From the NCBI GenBank assembly GCA_033296885.1, contig MU864074.1, positions 1 to 38,986 of the forward strand: a stretch of DNA of 38,986 nt. The letters run 5' to 3'. Position 1 is the stretch's first letter. Every line of letters starts with the position of its first letter. A model generated the notes under the pieces. The model saw only the letters and a program-made list of their open reading frames with translations. It searched no databases and was not told where the DNA came from. The translations under genes and the position numbers were made by a program. The stretch comes from Triangularia verruculosa. Taxonomy: Eukaryota; Ascomycota; Sordariomycetes; Sordariales; Podosporaceae. This document shows positions 10,855-19,841 of the stretch, in pieces.

Positions 10855-12932
10855 TCACTCGGCCCCAACAGCAATCCCCTGATCAACCTCCCCGCCCTTA
10901 TCCATCGGCGATAGGTTCGCCTTTGCAGGCCCAGACACACAAATACCCTCCTTGGAGAAGCGGCTACCATGCACAGGGCAGTCAAAGCTCTTCTCGGCAG
11001 AGTTCCAGCAGACGACACCCTTGAGATGGGGACAAAGAGCGCTGTACGTGTGGACTTGACCGTCCTCATCCTTGTAGACCGCCATCGGTTTCTTGGTTTT
11101 CTAAGGTTCTGTTAGCAACACACCACAGGCATCAGAACAACATTAAACACCTACAGGATTCAGCACACCACCACACCCTGGGGCCAAGTCCTCGATATCA
11201 GTAATGTCGGTCTGCAAGAAGCGCTTATACTGCGCGTTGATCTGCAAGTCATGCGCGATCAAACTTGGCAGGCTCTTCAGGATACTTCCCTTCCTGTTTG
11301 GCGCGTACAAGGTGGCCCAGTCGTTGGTGACATTGTTGCCCTCGATTTCATCGGCAATCAGTTTCCCGGCAAGGGTGCCATGTGTGAGTCCATCACCAGA
11401 GTCTCCCGTCACAATGTAAATCTTATCGCACCCCTGGTTCTTTCCGATGAACCCCATAAAGTCAACCGGCTCAAAGATCTGTCCACTCCATTGGTAGTCA
11501 ATCTTGCCGGCCTGTGGGAATCGTTCACGAGTCCACTGCTCGAGCTCGGCATATCGTGGTGTCGTCTCTTCCTGGCCAACCTTGTGATCACATCCTCCAA
11601 CAACCAAGTAGTCGTCCTTGTCGTCGCAGGCTGTCAGCCGGACATACTTGTATTCCTCGGCATTGTCGTACAGCAGGCAGTCTTCAACGCTGCCTTTGGG
11701 GACACGGATGGCGATGCAGTAACTTCGGTAGAACTCCAGTTCAGTAATGACAGATAGCTTTTGCAGTGGCACGCATGTCGCTTCAACCGCATTCTCGGCC
11801 TTCACCGTGTGTCCGTTCTCCGTCTGAATTTCAACCGTCTTGTGGCCTAGGCCAAGGACCTCGACACCCTTCTCCGCGACCGACGTAACACGGGTGCGGG
11901 TGTAGCACTGGAAATTGGGCTGCTGCTTCAACCAGTTCAGCACACCAACGAGGTACTGAGTTGGATGAAAGGTCGCCTGATTGTCGACCACCATTCCACC
12001 TCGCTGATCAATGCTGCCACTCCAACCTTTGACTTTCAAGTTCGGCTGTTCAATGGTCGGATTGTCAGCATCAGTTTCAAACCATACTTCTATTTCCGGA
12101 CAGAGAATCAACTCACGTCGAACCTAGTGTGCATCCCAATCTTCTTCTGCATCTCAGTCTCTTGTTTCAGCTCGCTGATCTCCTGGTCATGCTTCTCATG
12201 CCCAACTGGGAACTGGCTGATATCATAAGCAGGCAAACGTCGATACTCGCACTCTATCCCAAGCTCTTGGGCGATCTCTCCAATCCTGTCCCTCGCCCAC
12301 GCGTGACTCTCCGAGGCGATCTTGGCACCGCCCTCTCCATGCTTCTTGGCAATCTCAACGAAGCCATCGTCCAGGTCGTTGGTGAGATGGCCGGATGTGC
12401 GACCCGTCTCACCAGAGAGCACATCACGCGCCTCGAGCATGACAACATTCTTGCCACGGCGAACGAGTTCGTAGGCGGTTGTGATGCCGGAGATTCCAGC
12501 GCCGATAATCGCCACGTCTGTCTCCAAGTCGCGGTCAAGGGTGTGAAATTTGGGATATTGATCGTAGGGCACCTTGTGGACCCAGACCGAGTCGGCGGCG
12601 CCCGAGGTCTGCATCGAGTGCTGCGGGTTTGAGCTGGCAATAGTGGCCATGGTTGCTACGAGGGGAAATTGGCTGACTTGAGAGTATCGGGGGAAGAATT
12701 GAAGTCTTGGGGAGAGGTTACGGGAAGAGGAGGAAGAGGAGGAAGTGGTGGTGTTCGTCCGAGGTGAAGCTGTGTGCATATAGGCGACTGCGATGGGTGA
12801 AGTTGATGGTCTGATGACGTCACCACATACGGGCAGTGGCAGGCGTGATGTTGCTGATTGTTTTGTTAGGAGCTTTCTTTGAATTGCTCTAGCCGTTGTT
12901 CGCGAGGAAAGGGAGAGGATTTTGAGTGCCAT
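10855..12932 (-). CDS. FAD-dependent oxidoreductase with C-terminal Rieske [2Fe-2S] domain
   Basis: Three exons, 12932-12117, 12045-11155 and 11100-10855, give about 650 residues. The first ~70 residues are rich in Ser, Arg and Thr with few acids, which looks like a mitochondrial presequence; an alternative internal start is MATIASSNPQ. Next comes a DAO-type FAD fold with the dinucleotide motif AIIGAGISGITTAYEL followed by VVMLEARD. The central part (NQATFHPTQYLVGVLNWL, VTGDSGDGLTHG) matches glycine-oxidase-like DAO enzymes. The last exon carries the Rieske ligands CPHLKG and CPVHGSRF. Introns are 71 and 54 nt with GTGAGT/GTAGGT donors and CTGAC/CTAAC branch points. The domain pair suggests electrons pass from the flavin through the iron-sulphur cluster; the substrate cannot be told. 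It is divergent from the HET gene. Confidence 0.88.
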
Positions 12933-13357
12933 TGCGCAATTACAATTGGAGGAGCTGGGAAAGATATAAGTGCGTCTTGGGCGACCGACGGAGGGTGGTA
13001 TGACTGTCTGGGCAACTTGAAAATATCAAGGAGGCTTCAGACGGCTTGGGAACTCCAATTGCCTCATTGGCAGGTATGAGGAAATGTTTCCGAGCTGCCT
13101 ATTATTGATCATGGTCATGAGGGTGGATGTGCAAGTGTATGACGACACCACTTGGGATGTGAGGCGACCACCAGCTAACTCAAAAAGCCCACAGCACATG
13201 TGGGTCATATCACGTGATCTTCGGGGCCCCTCAGATGTAGCTGACCTAGCCCCGTACAATAATGCCGCATTAGACCTAACTCCAGGACTCAGTTCCCATT
13301 CTCCGCGAGTAAGCTGTAGCTCCATCTATCATTCGCCAACAGATCAGCCAACTTGTG
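12933..13357. promoter_or_regulatory. Shared divergent promoter region, FAD/Rieske gene and HET gene
   Basis: The 425 bp between the two start codons must serve both genes. No obvious TATA box or repeated operator is visible by eye. The role is inferred from the head-to-head layout only. Confidence 0.4.
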
Positions 13358-15328
13358 ATGTCTGCGTCGACCTGCGAAGTGTGTTGGGGCCTAAACGCCT
13401 CGGACACCGACAGGATAAGTTTCGAGACTGAAGATCTTACTGTCTCTGTTAACAATGGTTGCTCTTCCTGCAAATTACTCTGGAAAGCCCTGGAGCACGC
13501 CATACCAAATTTGAGCAAAGAAGACGGCCGAGTGGACTTGCTGCAGGACGATGGAAGACCATTGGAGGTGATTTACCTCGACCATGAAGGCAGCCGCAAG
13601 CTGCTTGATATATATTGTCATTCCAATTCCCCGACCTCATACTCTTGGATCGGACCATCCGCCGAAGTCTCAATCGATTCTTCTTCCAATGATTGTTTCG
13701 CCTTGGCCGACGGCTGGATCAACGACTGCATTAATAACCACAAGAGATGCCGTGATAGCAGCCCCCAACTGCTCCCCACGCGAGTCATTGATTTAGGAGT
13801 AGCGGAGCAACCGCCTCGACTTCGCCTTCATATTCCGCAGAACGAGTCGGCACGATATGTCGCCCTTAGCCATTGTTGGGGCCCACCGGAGAAAGCTACG
13901 AGAACCATCAAAATGACAGCGGATAACCTTGACCAGTTCCAAACCGAAATACCCTGGAATAAGCTGACCAAAACATTCCAAGACGCTGTTATAATTACTC
14001 GCCGCCTAGGTATACGGTACCTATGGATCGATTCTCTCTGTATTATCCAGGGTGACGCCCAAGACTGGGCTATCGAAGCATCGAAAATGACGACCGTATA
14101 TGCCAATGCTTTCTTTGTTATTGCGGCTAGCGGTGCGGCCGATGGCGATGGCGGTTGTTTTCTGGGCTCTCGTGCCGCGAGCGTTGAGGGTGTTTTGCCT
14201 ATTGAGTGCAGTGGCCCAGAAGCTGACGGCGGGAAGAGTACTGCTTACGCAAGACGGAATAGAAGGAGCTATGTCGATAGCCGCAGGACTACGCGGGCCG
14301 CACAGAGTGTGCATGGCTGGATGACGGGCCTAGGACAGCCGCTTGAGAAGCGTGCGTGGACTTATCAGGAGGAGAGGCTGGCTAGCCGTATCTTGTATTA
14401 TACACAAGACGAGCTGCAGTGGCGTTGCGCGACCTACAACGCTTGCGAGTGTTCTCCCCCTTCAATGAACTCACTGTCAGTGCGCACTTTTGATTTATCG
14501 ACCTTTACTACAGGGGATGCACCGGGCCGCCAGACATCCGCCCCGGCACCTGATCCCTCATGCACACAGGACAAAAACAGCGAGGTGTGGTGTCGTATCG
14601 TGTTGGCATATACCCAACGCGAGTTGACATTTATCTCGGACCGTCTTCCTGCGCTATCGGGTATCGCTACCTATTGGGAACTTTCTGAAAACGACACCTA
14701 TTGTGCTGGTTTATGGCGGCGTGGTCTTCCTCAGCAACTATTGTGGATTAGGAGTCACGAAATGGACACGAGCATCCCGGTCTCTAGTTCCAAAAGACAT
14801 CCCGAGTATTATGCCCCGACCTGGTCGTGGGCTTCAGTTACCGGGGCAGTGGACTTCATTCTGGACCCTCTCGACTTACACGCCCGCATTGTAGAATGCA
14901 CAACAGAGCCCTCGACCGCGAATCGCTTTGGGCCAGTTCGGTCCGGTCACGTTACGCTGATTGGATTCTTGATACCCGTTCAAGCGAGCATGAGCTGGGA
15001 CTGCAAGAGTAGATGGAGCAAGAAAATGCCGCGAGTGACCGACAGCCGCGCAGGTCGCGACAATCAGTACCTTGGCGATATGCTACCGGACATTGAAACC
15101 GAGACTCGCGAATATCCTGAAATAGACGGACAAGAATGCTATCACCTGCTTGCTTTAGGTCATAACAGCGTGGACACTAGCACCATCAGCATCAAGTCCC
15201 TAGTCCTGCGAGAGGTGCAATCCGTCCCGAATACCTACACTCGAGTCGGGCTGTTGGAGGTTACTCACAATGGGACTTTGGAGACATTCTTGAGCGGCAC
15301 TCAAGAAACTCAGATAACGATTTTATAG
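13358..15328 (+). CDS. HET-domain (heterokaryon incompatibility) protein
   Basis: A single exon codes about 656 residues from the ATG at 13358. The N-terminal region has paired cysteines (CEVCWGL, NNGCSSCKLLW) usual in this family. The HET domain (PF06985 type) spans roughly residues 165-310 with its three hallmark blocks: RYVALSHCWGP, then LGIRYLWIDSLCIIQ followed by DWAIEASKMTTVYANAFFVI, and later RAWTYQEERLASRILYY. The C-terminal part includes YAPTWSWASV, also common in these proteins. HET proteins trigger cell death after fusion of unlike hyphae or other non-self contacts; which partner this one senses cannot be read from the sequence. It lies 3 kb from the NLR-like gene, a frequent companion in fungal allorecognition regions. 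Length is normal and no disabling lesion is seen. Confidence 0.92.
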   Translation: MSASTCEVCWGLNASDTDRISFETEDLTVSVNNGCSSCKLLWKALEHAIPNLSKEDGRVDLLQDDGRPLEVIYLDHEGSRKLLDIYCHSNSPTSYSWIGPSAEVSIDSSSNDCFALADGWINDCINNHKRCRDSSPQLLPTRVIDLGVAEQPPRLRLHIPQNESARYVALSHCWGPPEKATRTIKMTADNLDQFQTEIPWNKLTKTFQDAVIITRRLGIRYLWIDSLCIIQGDAQDWAIEASKMTTVYANAFFVIAASGAADGDGGCFLGSRAASVEGVLPIECSGPEADGGKSTAYARRNRRSYVDSRRTTRAAQSVHGWMTGLGQPLEKRAWTYQEERLASRILYYTQDELQWRCATYNACECSPPSMNSLSVRTFDLSTFTTGDAPGRQTSAPAPDPSCTQDKNSEVWCRIVLAYTQRELTFISDRLPALSGIATYWELSENDTYCAGLWRRGLPQQLLWIRSHEMDTSIPVSSSKRHPEYYAPTWSWASVTGAVDFILDPLDLHARIVECTTEPSTANRFGPVRSGHVTLIGFLIPVQASMSWDCKSRWSKKMPRVTDSRAGRDNQYLGDMLPDIETETREYPEIDGQECYHLLALGHNSVDTSTISIKSLVLREVQSVPNTYTRVGLLEVTHNGTLETFLSGTQETQITIL

Positions 15329-15946
15329 CATAGCTCTTGGCTATTCAACCTTTGTGTACTTTGTTTACTACGTCGGAGAAAACCACCTGGCAGCTGGGAA
15401 CCTGGAAGGCAGGTGGGGATAAAAGTGGGCCCAGCGGGTGCTGGAGGGCAATCTTGGCACCACCAATCCTGATCACGCCTTGCATCATCAACCTCGCCGT
15501 CGTCAATATTCCTTCCCTTTCATTCCTGGTGAATTTGTGGGTCACTCAACCCTATGGATGGTAGGTCGACGTTTCGGTCTCACGTCAGCGCGCCTACTTG
15601 TCCAGCTATACAACAATCATGCCTCCCGATAATCATCACTGCTAATATGGTTTCAGGTCGCAACTTGAAGATTGGTGCTATCCCGAAGCCGTAGAGACCA
15701 GCGGAGAAATCCCACGAGCCAATGATTATGCCAGCTTCAGTAAGGCTGTCATCGACAGCACCCTATCGAAGCATAAGCGGAACTGAAACCGCTGCCGGGG
15801 ATGCGAAGATCGCACTCTTGTAATTGCGCCCGTGCCTGCGCAATAGAGACTTCCACCCAGGCTGTTGATCCTTTCCTTGACCATCGGTTTTCTTTTCTTC
15901 TTACTTCTTCGATAACTTCCTATAGCTAATAGTTGCGTTCGTCACA
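15329..15946. other. Intergenic region between HET gene and broken Cys-rich gene
   Basis: Short open stretches exist but none forms a convincing gene. A possible terminal exon is listed separately at 15658-15786. A TATA-like GGATAAAAG lies near 15417. The last ~100 bp before 15947 are pyrimidine-rich, typical of a fungal 5' leader. Confidence 0.35.
15658..15786 (+). other. Possible small terminal exon or gene remnant
   Basis: After an acceptor-like GGTTTCAG (15649-15656), preceded by a branch-like GCTAATAT, a 42-codon frame runs to TGA at 15784-15786. Its peptide has balanced composition (EDWCYPEAVETSGEIPRAND, then SFSKAVIDSTLSKHKRN). No upstream exon with matching phase was found; the nearest donor, GTAGGT at 15561, does not keep the frame. 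It may be the tail of a decayed gene or chance. I do not recognise it. Confidence 0.2.
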
Positions 15947-16005
15947 ATGAAGCCCCTCCAGTTCCTCCTCCTCTCACTTACCCTCCTAACACACCACGGC
16001 GCCGT

Positions 16006-16013
16006 CTCGCAAA
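16006..16013. repeat. Target-site duplication, left copy (CTCGCAAA)
   Basis: Identical to 16388-16395 on the other side of the MITE. It lies in the codons just after the signal peptide of the host gene. Confidence 0.88.
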
Positions 16014-16387
16014 GAGCGATGGTTTTGGGACCCCCCGATTTATCTTTTGGGACCCCCCCCCGACCTATATACGTCTTAGATAAAATAATTAGTACTGTAA
16101 AGTGGGTATATGGTATTCAAAGATAATTAAAAGGCTTTGAAAAATAGTTAAAAGGCTTTGCAAAATCATTAAAAGGCTTTAAAAAATACTTAAAAGGCTT
16201 TAAAAGATAGTTAAAAAGCTTAAAAGATAGTTAAAAGGTTTTAAAAAATAGTTAAAAGGTTTTAAAAGATAATTAGAAAGTTTTAAAGGATAGTTAAAAG
16301 GCTTTAAAAGATAGTTGAAAGGCTTAAAAGATAATTGGGGGGGGGGGGTCCCAAAAGATAAATCGGGGGGTCCCAAAACTATCGCTC
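16014..16387. mobile_element. 374-bp MITE with 48-bp TIRs and perfect 8-bp TSD
   Basis: Inverted repeats at 16014-16061 and 16340-16387 start GAGCGATGGTTTTGGG and GAGCGATAGTTTTGGG and differ by one transition plus the length of a C/G run. The 8-bp target duplication CTCGCAAA is perfect at 16006-16013 and 16388-16395. There is no coding capacity; the core is a tandem array of a 20-bp A+T-rich unit. An 8-bp duplication suits hAT- or Mutator-like mobilisation rather than the TA-inserting Fot1 type. Near-identical ends suggest recent insertion. Confidence 0.9.
16116..16336. repeat. Approximately 20-bp A+T-rich tandem repeat inside the MITE
   Basis: About eleven imperfect copies of a unit like TAGTTAAAAGGCTTTAAAAG fill the space between the terminal repeats. 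Variants differ at one to three bases and some units are shortened. The open frame on the minus strand here is a product of the repeat. Confidence 0.85.
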
Positions 16388-16395
16388 CTCGCAAA
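16388..16395. repeat. Target-site duplication, right copy (CTCGCAAA)
   Basis: Second copy of the 8-bp duplication. The host frame resumes immediately after it as AAG GGG GCA. Confidence 0.88.
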
Positions 16396-17506
16396 AGGGG
16401 GCAGCCATCAACAAATACTACTACCCCAACGGCAGCGAAGCCCGCAACGACTCCCCATGCAACCCAGACACATACGATGGCGCATCATTCTGCTGCAACG
16501 GCGAAGAGGGATACGTCTGCATGGACAACCACTATTGCCGCGGACCTCGAGACGACAGGCTCATGAGGGGCTCCTGCACCGACCCGTCCTTCCCATCCTC
16601 TGAATGCCCCAAACCAGCGGCAACGGAACACCAGGCGACATTGTCTCGTGCTTCGACGTCACCGGCACAGACACCTCCTTTTGCTGCCCCCAAAACGCAG
16701 GCTATTGCGACAGTGGGATTGGTCGCTTCGACGTGTTCCCTTCACAGCCGCGGATCTGGGCTGAATGGTTGGAGTCGTCCCAGAGATTTCTTTTCTTGGA
16801 GGCTCTCGTGGCAACATCGACACCTGTCGTCTCAACGTCCGCACCGCAAGCCAAAACAGAATCCACCACACCCAAAACGGCCACCACTTCGGGAAGCCCA
16901 TTCATCACGCCCGACTTCGCAGACACCAGGCAATCCGAAGTTCCGCCCACGGCGCTGCAATCACAAGAGAATCTCACCGCAGCGGCCAAAGCAGGCATTG
17001 CGGTCGGAGCGGTCTGCGGTGCTCTCGTAGTAGTCGCAGTGGCGGTGATGGGCTACAAACTCAAGAAGTACAAACAAACGCAGCGGCAGAGCCCCGAAAA
17101 TCGTAACTCGAGTCAGTCAAATTGGAGCACTACCGTCACCGAGGCAGATGGAAACCATAGCACTAAATACCTATGTTTACGGCACTGCACTAAAGGAGCT
17201 ACCGTCTGCTTGGGAGAGGCCGGTCCACGCTCACGAGATGTCTAACGATACGAGGGCGCATGGCGCTGTTGAGATGGATGGTCAGGGATATAGGTAAAGG
17301 TTATGACTTGAAGCTGAGGGATTGAAGTATGTAGTGTGATATTCACCCAGAGATCATTAATATCTAATAGAAGCAGGTAACCTCTGCTCATGAATCATGG
17401 AAACAAAGCGTGACAGAAACCACATCCAACGCCCCAGCACCGGGTATCTAAAGCGGTATCCAAACTCTGTCCAGAAAAACACATCCAAATCGTCCCGCAA
17501 AAGAAT

Positions 17507-19114
17507 TCATGAAGAATATCCAGTCGCACCCAACACCTCAATACCCCTCTCAAACCTCACCTCAACCTTCTCCTTCGCCACCTCCAACCCCAGCTTCACC
17601 ACCAGCGAGTGCGTCCTCCTGATATTGTACGTCGTAAAATCCGGAACCAAATTCCCAGGTTTTCTCATGCTCCAACTGCCACTGCTGTAATGTTCCACCG
17701 GGTATCTGTTCCCGCAAATCTCAAACCACTTCATGTTGAATCTTATCCCCAGCAACGCTCCCAAATCTATCATCTTCCCCGAGTCTTTCGCCTTGCCCTT
17801 TCCAGAGTCATATGCTGGCGGTGGGGCATCTACTTGCTGCGATCGCCGCTGATCTGCCAGGCTTTCCTCAGAAACAAAGGGGATTTCGATGCCGTTGCCA
17901 TCGCCGCCTGGGAGGCTGAGCGCTGGTGCAGAAAGCACAAGCCTTGCGATGGCGCTGTCTTTGGTAAGATCGTATTTGTTGAGCACGGACCCCTTGACCG
18001 AGACATAAGTAGTGCCTTGAATCTTGATTTTGAGGCTCGTCAAACGGACCTTGACGTCGTGACCGAGTTCTGCAGGTTCTTGTTGCTGTTGCTGTGCCGA
18101 GCTCTCTCCTTGTTGATGATCTGGTCGGTTATCTGATTCTGCCTCTTCTCTCTTCTTCATCTTGCCCTTCTTCTTCTCATCAGGATATATCTCGTCTTCC
18201 TCGCTGTCATCCCCCGTCCCACTGGTAGGTTCCTGCAGCCTCCATAAACCTAACCTCAAACCAACCAGCTCCCCGAGTTGTATCCCCCCAGGCAAATCTA
18301 CAATAACCCTCAGTCCCAGTCTCGGCACCCTTGAACTCCTCACCATCTTGAACATCTTCTCTTTGAAACTCAACTTGTCTGCCTCGCGCCCTGCTAACAG
18401 TCTCTGTGAGCGTACCACCTGGTTCGGCGACCAAAACCTCAGCATCCGGATCGGCTGCACTCCAGCAAGAGGTTCTGGGTATATGGTAACCGGCATCCGC
18501 GCTTTCGCCACATGCTTGACATTCCCTTGATAGGGCGAGACGTCGTAGAGATGTGCCTCGAGCCAGTACTCGACCCAGGTCGTCTGATTTTCCGAAGACC
18601 TCCCCTGATATGACCACAGTGAGCATGGCAGCGCCGGAGGCAGCTGGCTGTCAAGCGGAATGAACGCCATCTGTGGATCCTGCTTGTTGTGCGCGAACCA
18701 CCCGCTCTTCATTGTCGCGCCCACCAGCCGAGGGCTGCAGCAGTGGCTGGGGATCTGCATTTGAAAGTTCCATGCTTGGCCTTCGGGGTTGTCTGGAGGG
18801 ATGTGCACCGGGGAGCCGTTGATGCAGACCACTTGCCGGGGCGGGAAGAGGGTGTACTGGGTGTGGTAGGTGTGCGTGATCTCGCTCTGCCCGGTGCCAG
18901 TTTTTTTCTGAACCCGGGCGACGGACCGGCCCTGAAGATGGATGATTAGCCATACTTCTGGGCGGACAATGTGGTTCTGTCTGCGGATTTGACCGGCTAT
19001 CGTGTCGCCGGGGAAGAATACAGTTCTGTCCGCGGTCGGGGCATGGACATGAATGGAGAGATCTGGCGTGGCCTTGGGTTCCATGTGTCGGTCGTACCCT
19101 GAGAGATGACCCAT
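17507..19114 (-). CDS. Alpha-arrestin (arrestin-related trafficking adaptor) with PPxY motif
   Basis: A single exon codes 535 residues. The N-terminal half has the beta-sandwich signature of arrestin-N domains: LSIHVHAPTADRTVFFPGDTIAGQI, then VWLIIHLQGRSVARV, and a later strand with NFQMQIPSHC. The C-terminal arrestin half (KIKIQGTTYVSVKG, KMIDLGALLGIRFNMKWFEI) is split by an acidic/lysine-rich and polyglutamine insert around residues 300-350. A PPAY sequence in DAPPPAYDSG near residue 440 is a PPxY site of the kind that recruits Rsp5/Nedd4 E3 ligases. By family knowledge such adaptors send plasma-membrane transporters to ubiquitin-dependent endocytosis; the cargo is not readable. It is divergent from the aspartic protease gene across 727 bp. 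Confidence 0.85.
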   Translation of the reverse strand: MGHLSGYDRHMEPKATPDLSIHVHAPTADRTVFFPGDTIAGQIRRQNHIVRPEVWLIIHLQGRSVARVQKKTGTGQSEITHTYHTQYTLFPPRQVVCINGSPVHIPPDNPEGQAWNFQMQIPSHCCSPRLVGATMKSGWFAHNKQDPQMAFIPLDSQLPPALPCSLWSYQGRSSENQTTWVEYWLEAHLYDVSPYQGNVKHVAKARMPVTIYPEPLAGVQPIRMLRFWSPNQVVRSQRLLAGREADKLSFKEKMFKMVRSSRVPRLGLRVIVDLPGGIQLGELVGLRLGLWRLQEPTSGTGDDSEEDEIYPDEKKKGKMKKREEAESDNRPDHQQGESSAQQQQQEPAELGHDVKVRLTSLKIKIQGTTYVSVKGSVLNKYDLTKDSAIARLVLSAPALSLPGGDGNGIEIPFVSEESLADQRRSQQVDAPPPAYDSGKGKAKDSGKMIDLGALLGIRFNMKWFEICGNRYPVEHYSSGSWSMRKPGNLVPDFTTYNIRRTHSLVVKLGLEVAKEKVEVRFERGIEVLGATGYSS

Positions 19115-19841
19115 AGTGAAGGGAAGCGGAAATTTGGGTGCTGAGAAGATAAAACAGCAAGCGTTGGACTTTTTGCTGTCTTGCTAGTTTTCGCATACCA
19201 AGGAAATAGGCGTGACGTTGTTATAAAGTTTAGTGCAGGGCTCGGCAACGTTTGTTCGAGGGTGTCATGTGGGCCGTGGCTATGTTAGGCTTCGCCACAT
19301 TCCGTTCGCATTCCTCGCGTTCAATGAGGTTACCCGCGCCACTCTCGGATCCTCTAGTGACGTGCCGATCCGTTCTCCGGTTGACATTCCGGAATAGTGG
19401 GACTTTTCGGCGCCGGTGAACGGCCGTGGCCGACGGAGTAAAATCCCCGACATCCCCAGGTTGTTCCCAACCAGCTGGTTCAATGCAGGTCCCCTTGCGA
19501 TTTGCTGTTGTGCGCTCCAGCCGCTATTGACCGCCGTCCCCAGTTTTGGTTAGCGCGCACAGCTGGACACTAAATGTCCGCTGACGAGCTGAACCCCTGA
19601 ACGGCCCCCTGTTTATTGACTTCAAGAGTCCAGACCTCCAGAAGATGTTTTGCCAAGGATTCCCTGCTTGATCAACTGGCATACACGTATAATGAGTATA
19701 AACATGATGGCCAACCCCGATGCCAGCTCCTGTCCTCCCTCTCAGGCCAAGCAGCTGTCATTCATTCGTTGATCCAAGGACATTTCTGTCCGTTCCATTC
19801 TTTCCCAGCTTGCTCCCGTCACTCATTGATTGCATTTCGCC
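19115..19841. promoter_or_regulatory. Divergent promoter region, arrestin and aspartic protease
   Basis: These 727 bp separate two head-to-head genes. Towards the protease side there are TATA-like stretches (CGTATAATGAGTATAAAC near 19686-19703) and then a pyrimidine-rich leader, as in many filamentous fungal promoters. No RNA gene or open frame of note is present. Confidence 0.4.

Larger units (their letters stand above)
15947..17297 (+). pseudogene. Cys-rich secreted/single-pass membrane protein gene, broken by a MITE and frameshift(s)
   Basis: ATG at 15947 (context CACAATGA) starts a clean signal peptide (MKPLQFLLLSLTLLTHHGAV). Directly after it a 374-bp MITE interrupts the frame. Without the element and one duplicated CTCGCAAA, the frame continues exactly, into a Cys-rich ectodomain (SPCNPDTYDGASFCC, VCMDNHYCRGPRDD, RGSCTDPSF). 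At 16607-16613 the frame shifts by one base in a C4/A3 run, then resumes as DIVSCFDVTGTDTSFCC, a Ser/Thr-rich stalk, a transmembrane helix (AAKAGIAVGAVCGALVVVAV) and a basic stop-transfer. Near 17165 a second shift is likely, because the +1 frame gives a plausible cytoplasmic tail (ELPSAWERPVHAHEM to VEMDGQGYR) ending at 17297, while the current frame ends at about 17245. The layout fits fungal single-pass surface proteins of unknown role. Function is presumably lost. Confidence 0.8.

Noticed and set aside
10225..11085. Similarity between MTAVYKNGDKV at the NLR start and MAVYKDEDGQV at the Rieske domain
   Set aside because: The match stops after about eleven residues and the flanking DNA does not align. 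Treated as chance rather than an exon duplication.
16200..16394. Minus-strand 64-residue frame with PFNYLLK repeats
   Set aside because: It comes from the 20-bp tandem repeat and terminal repeat of the MITE, without start context or function.
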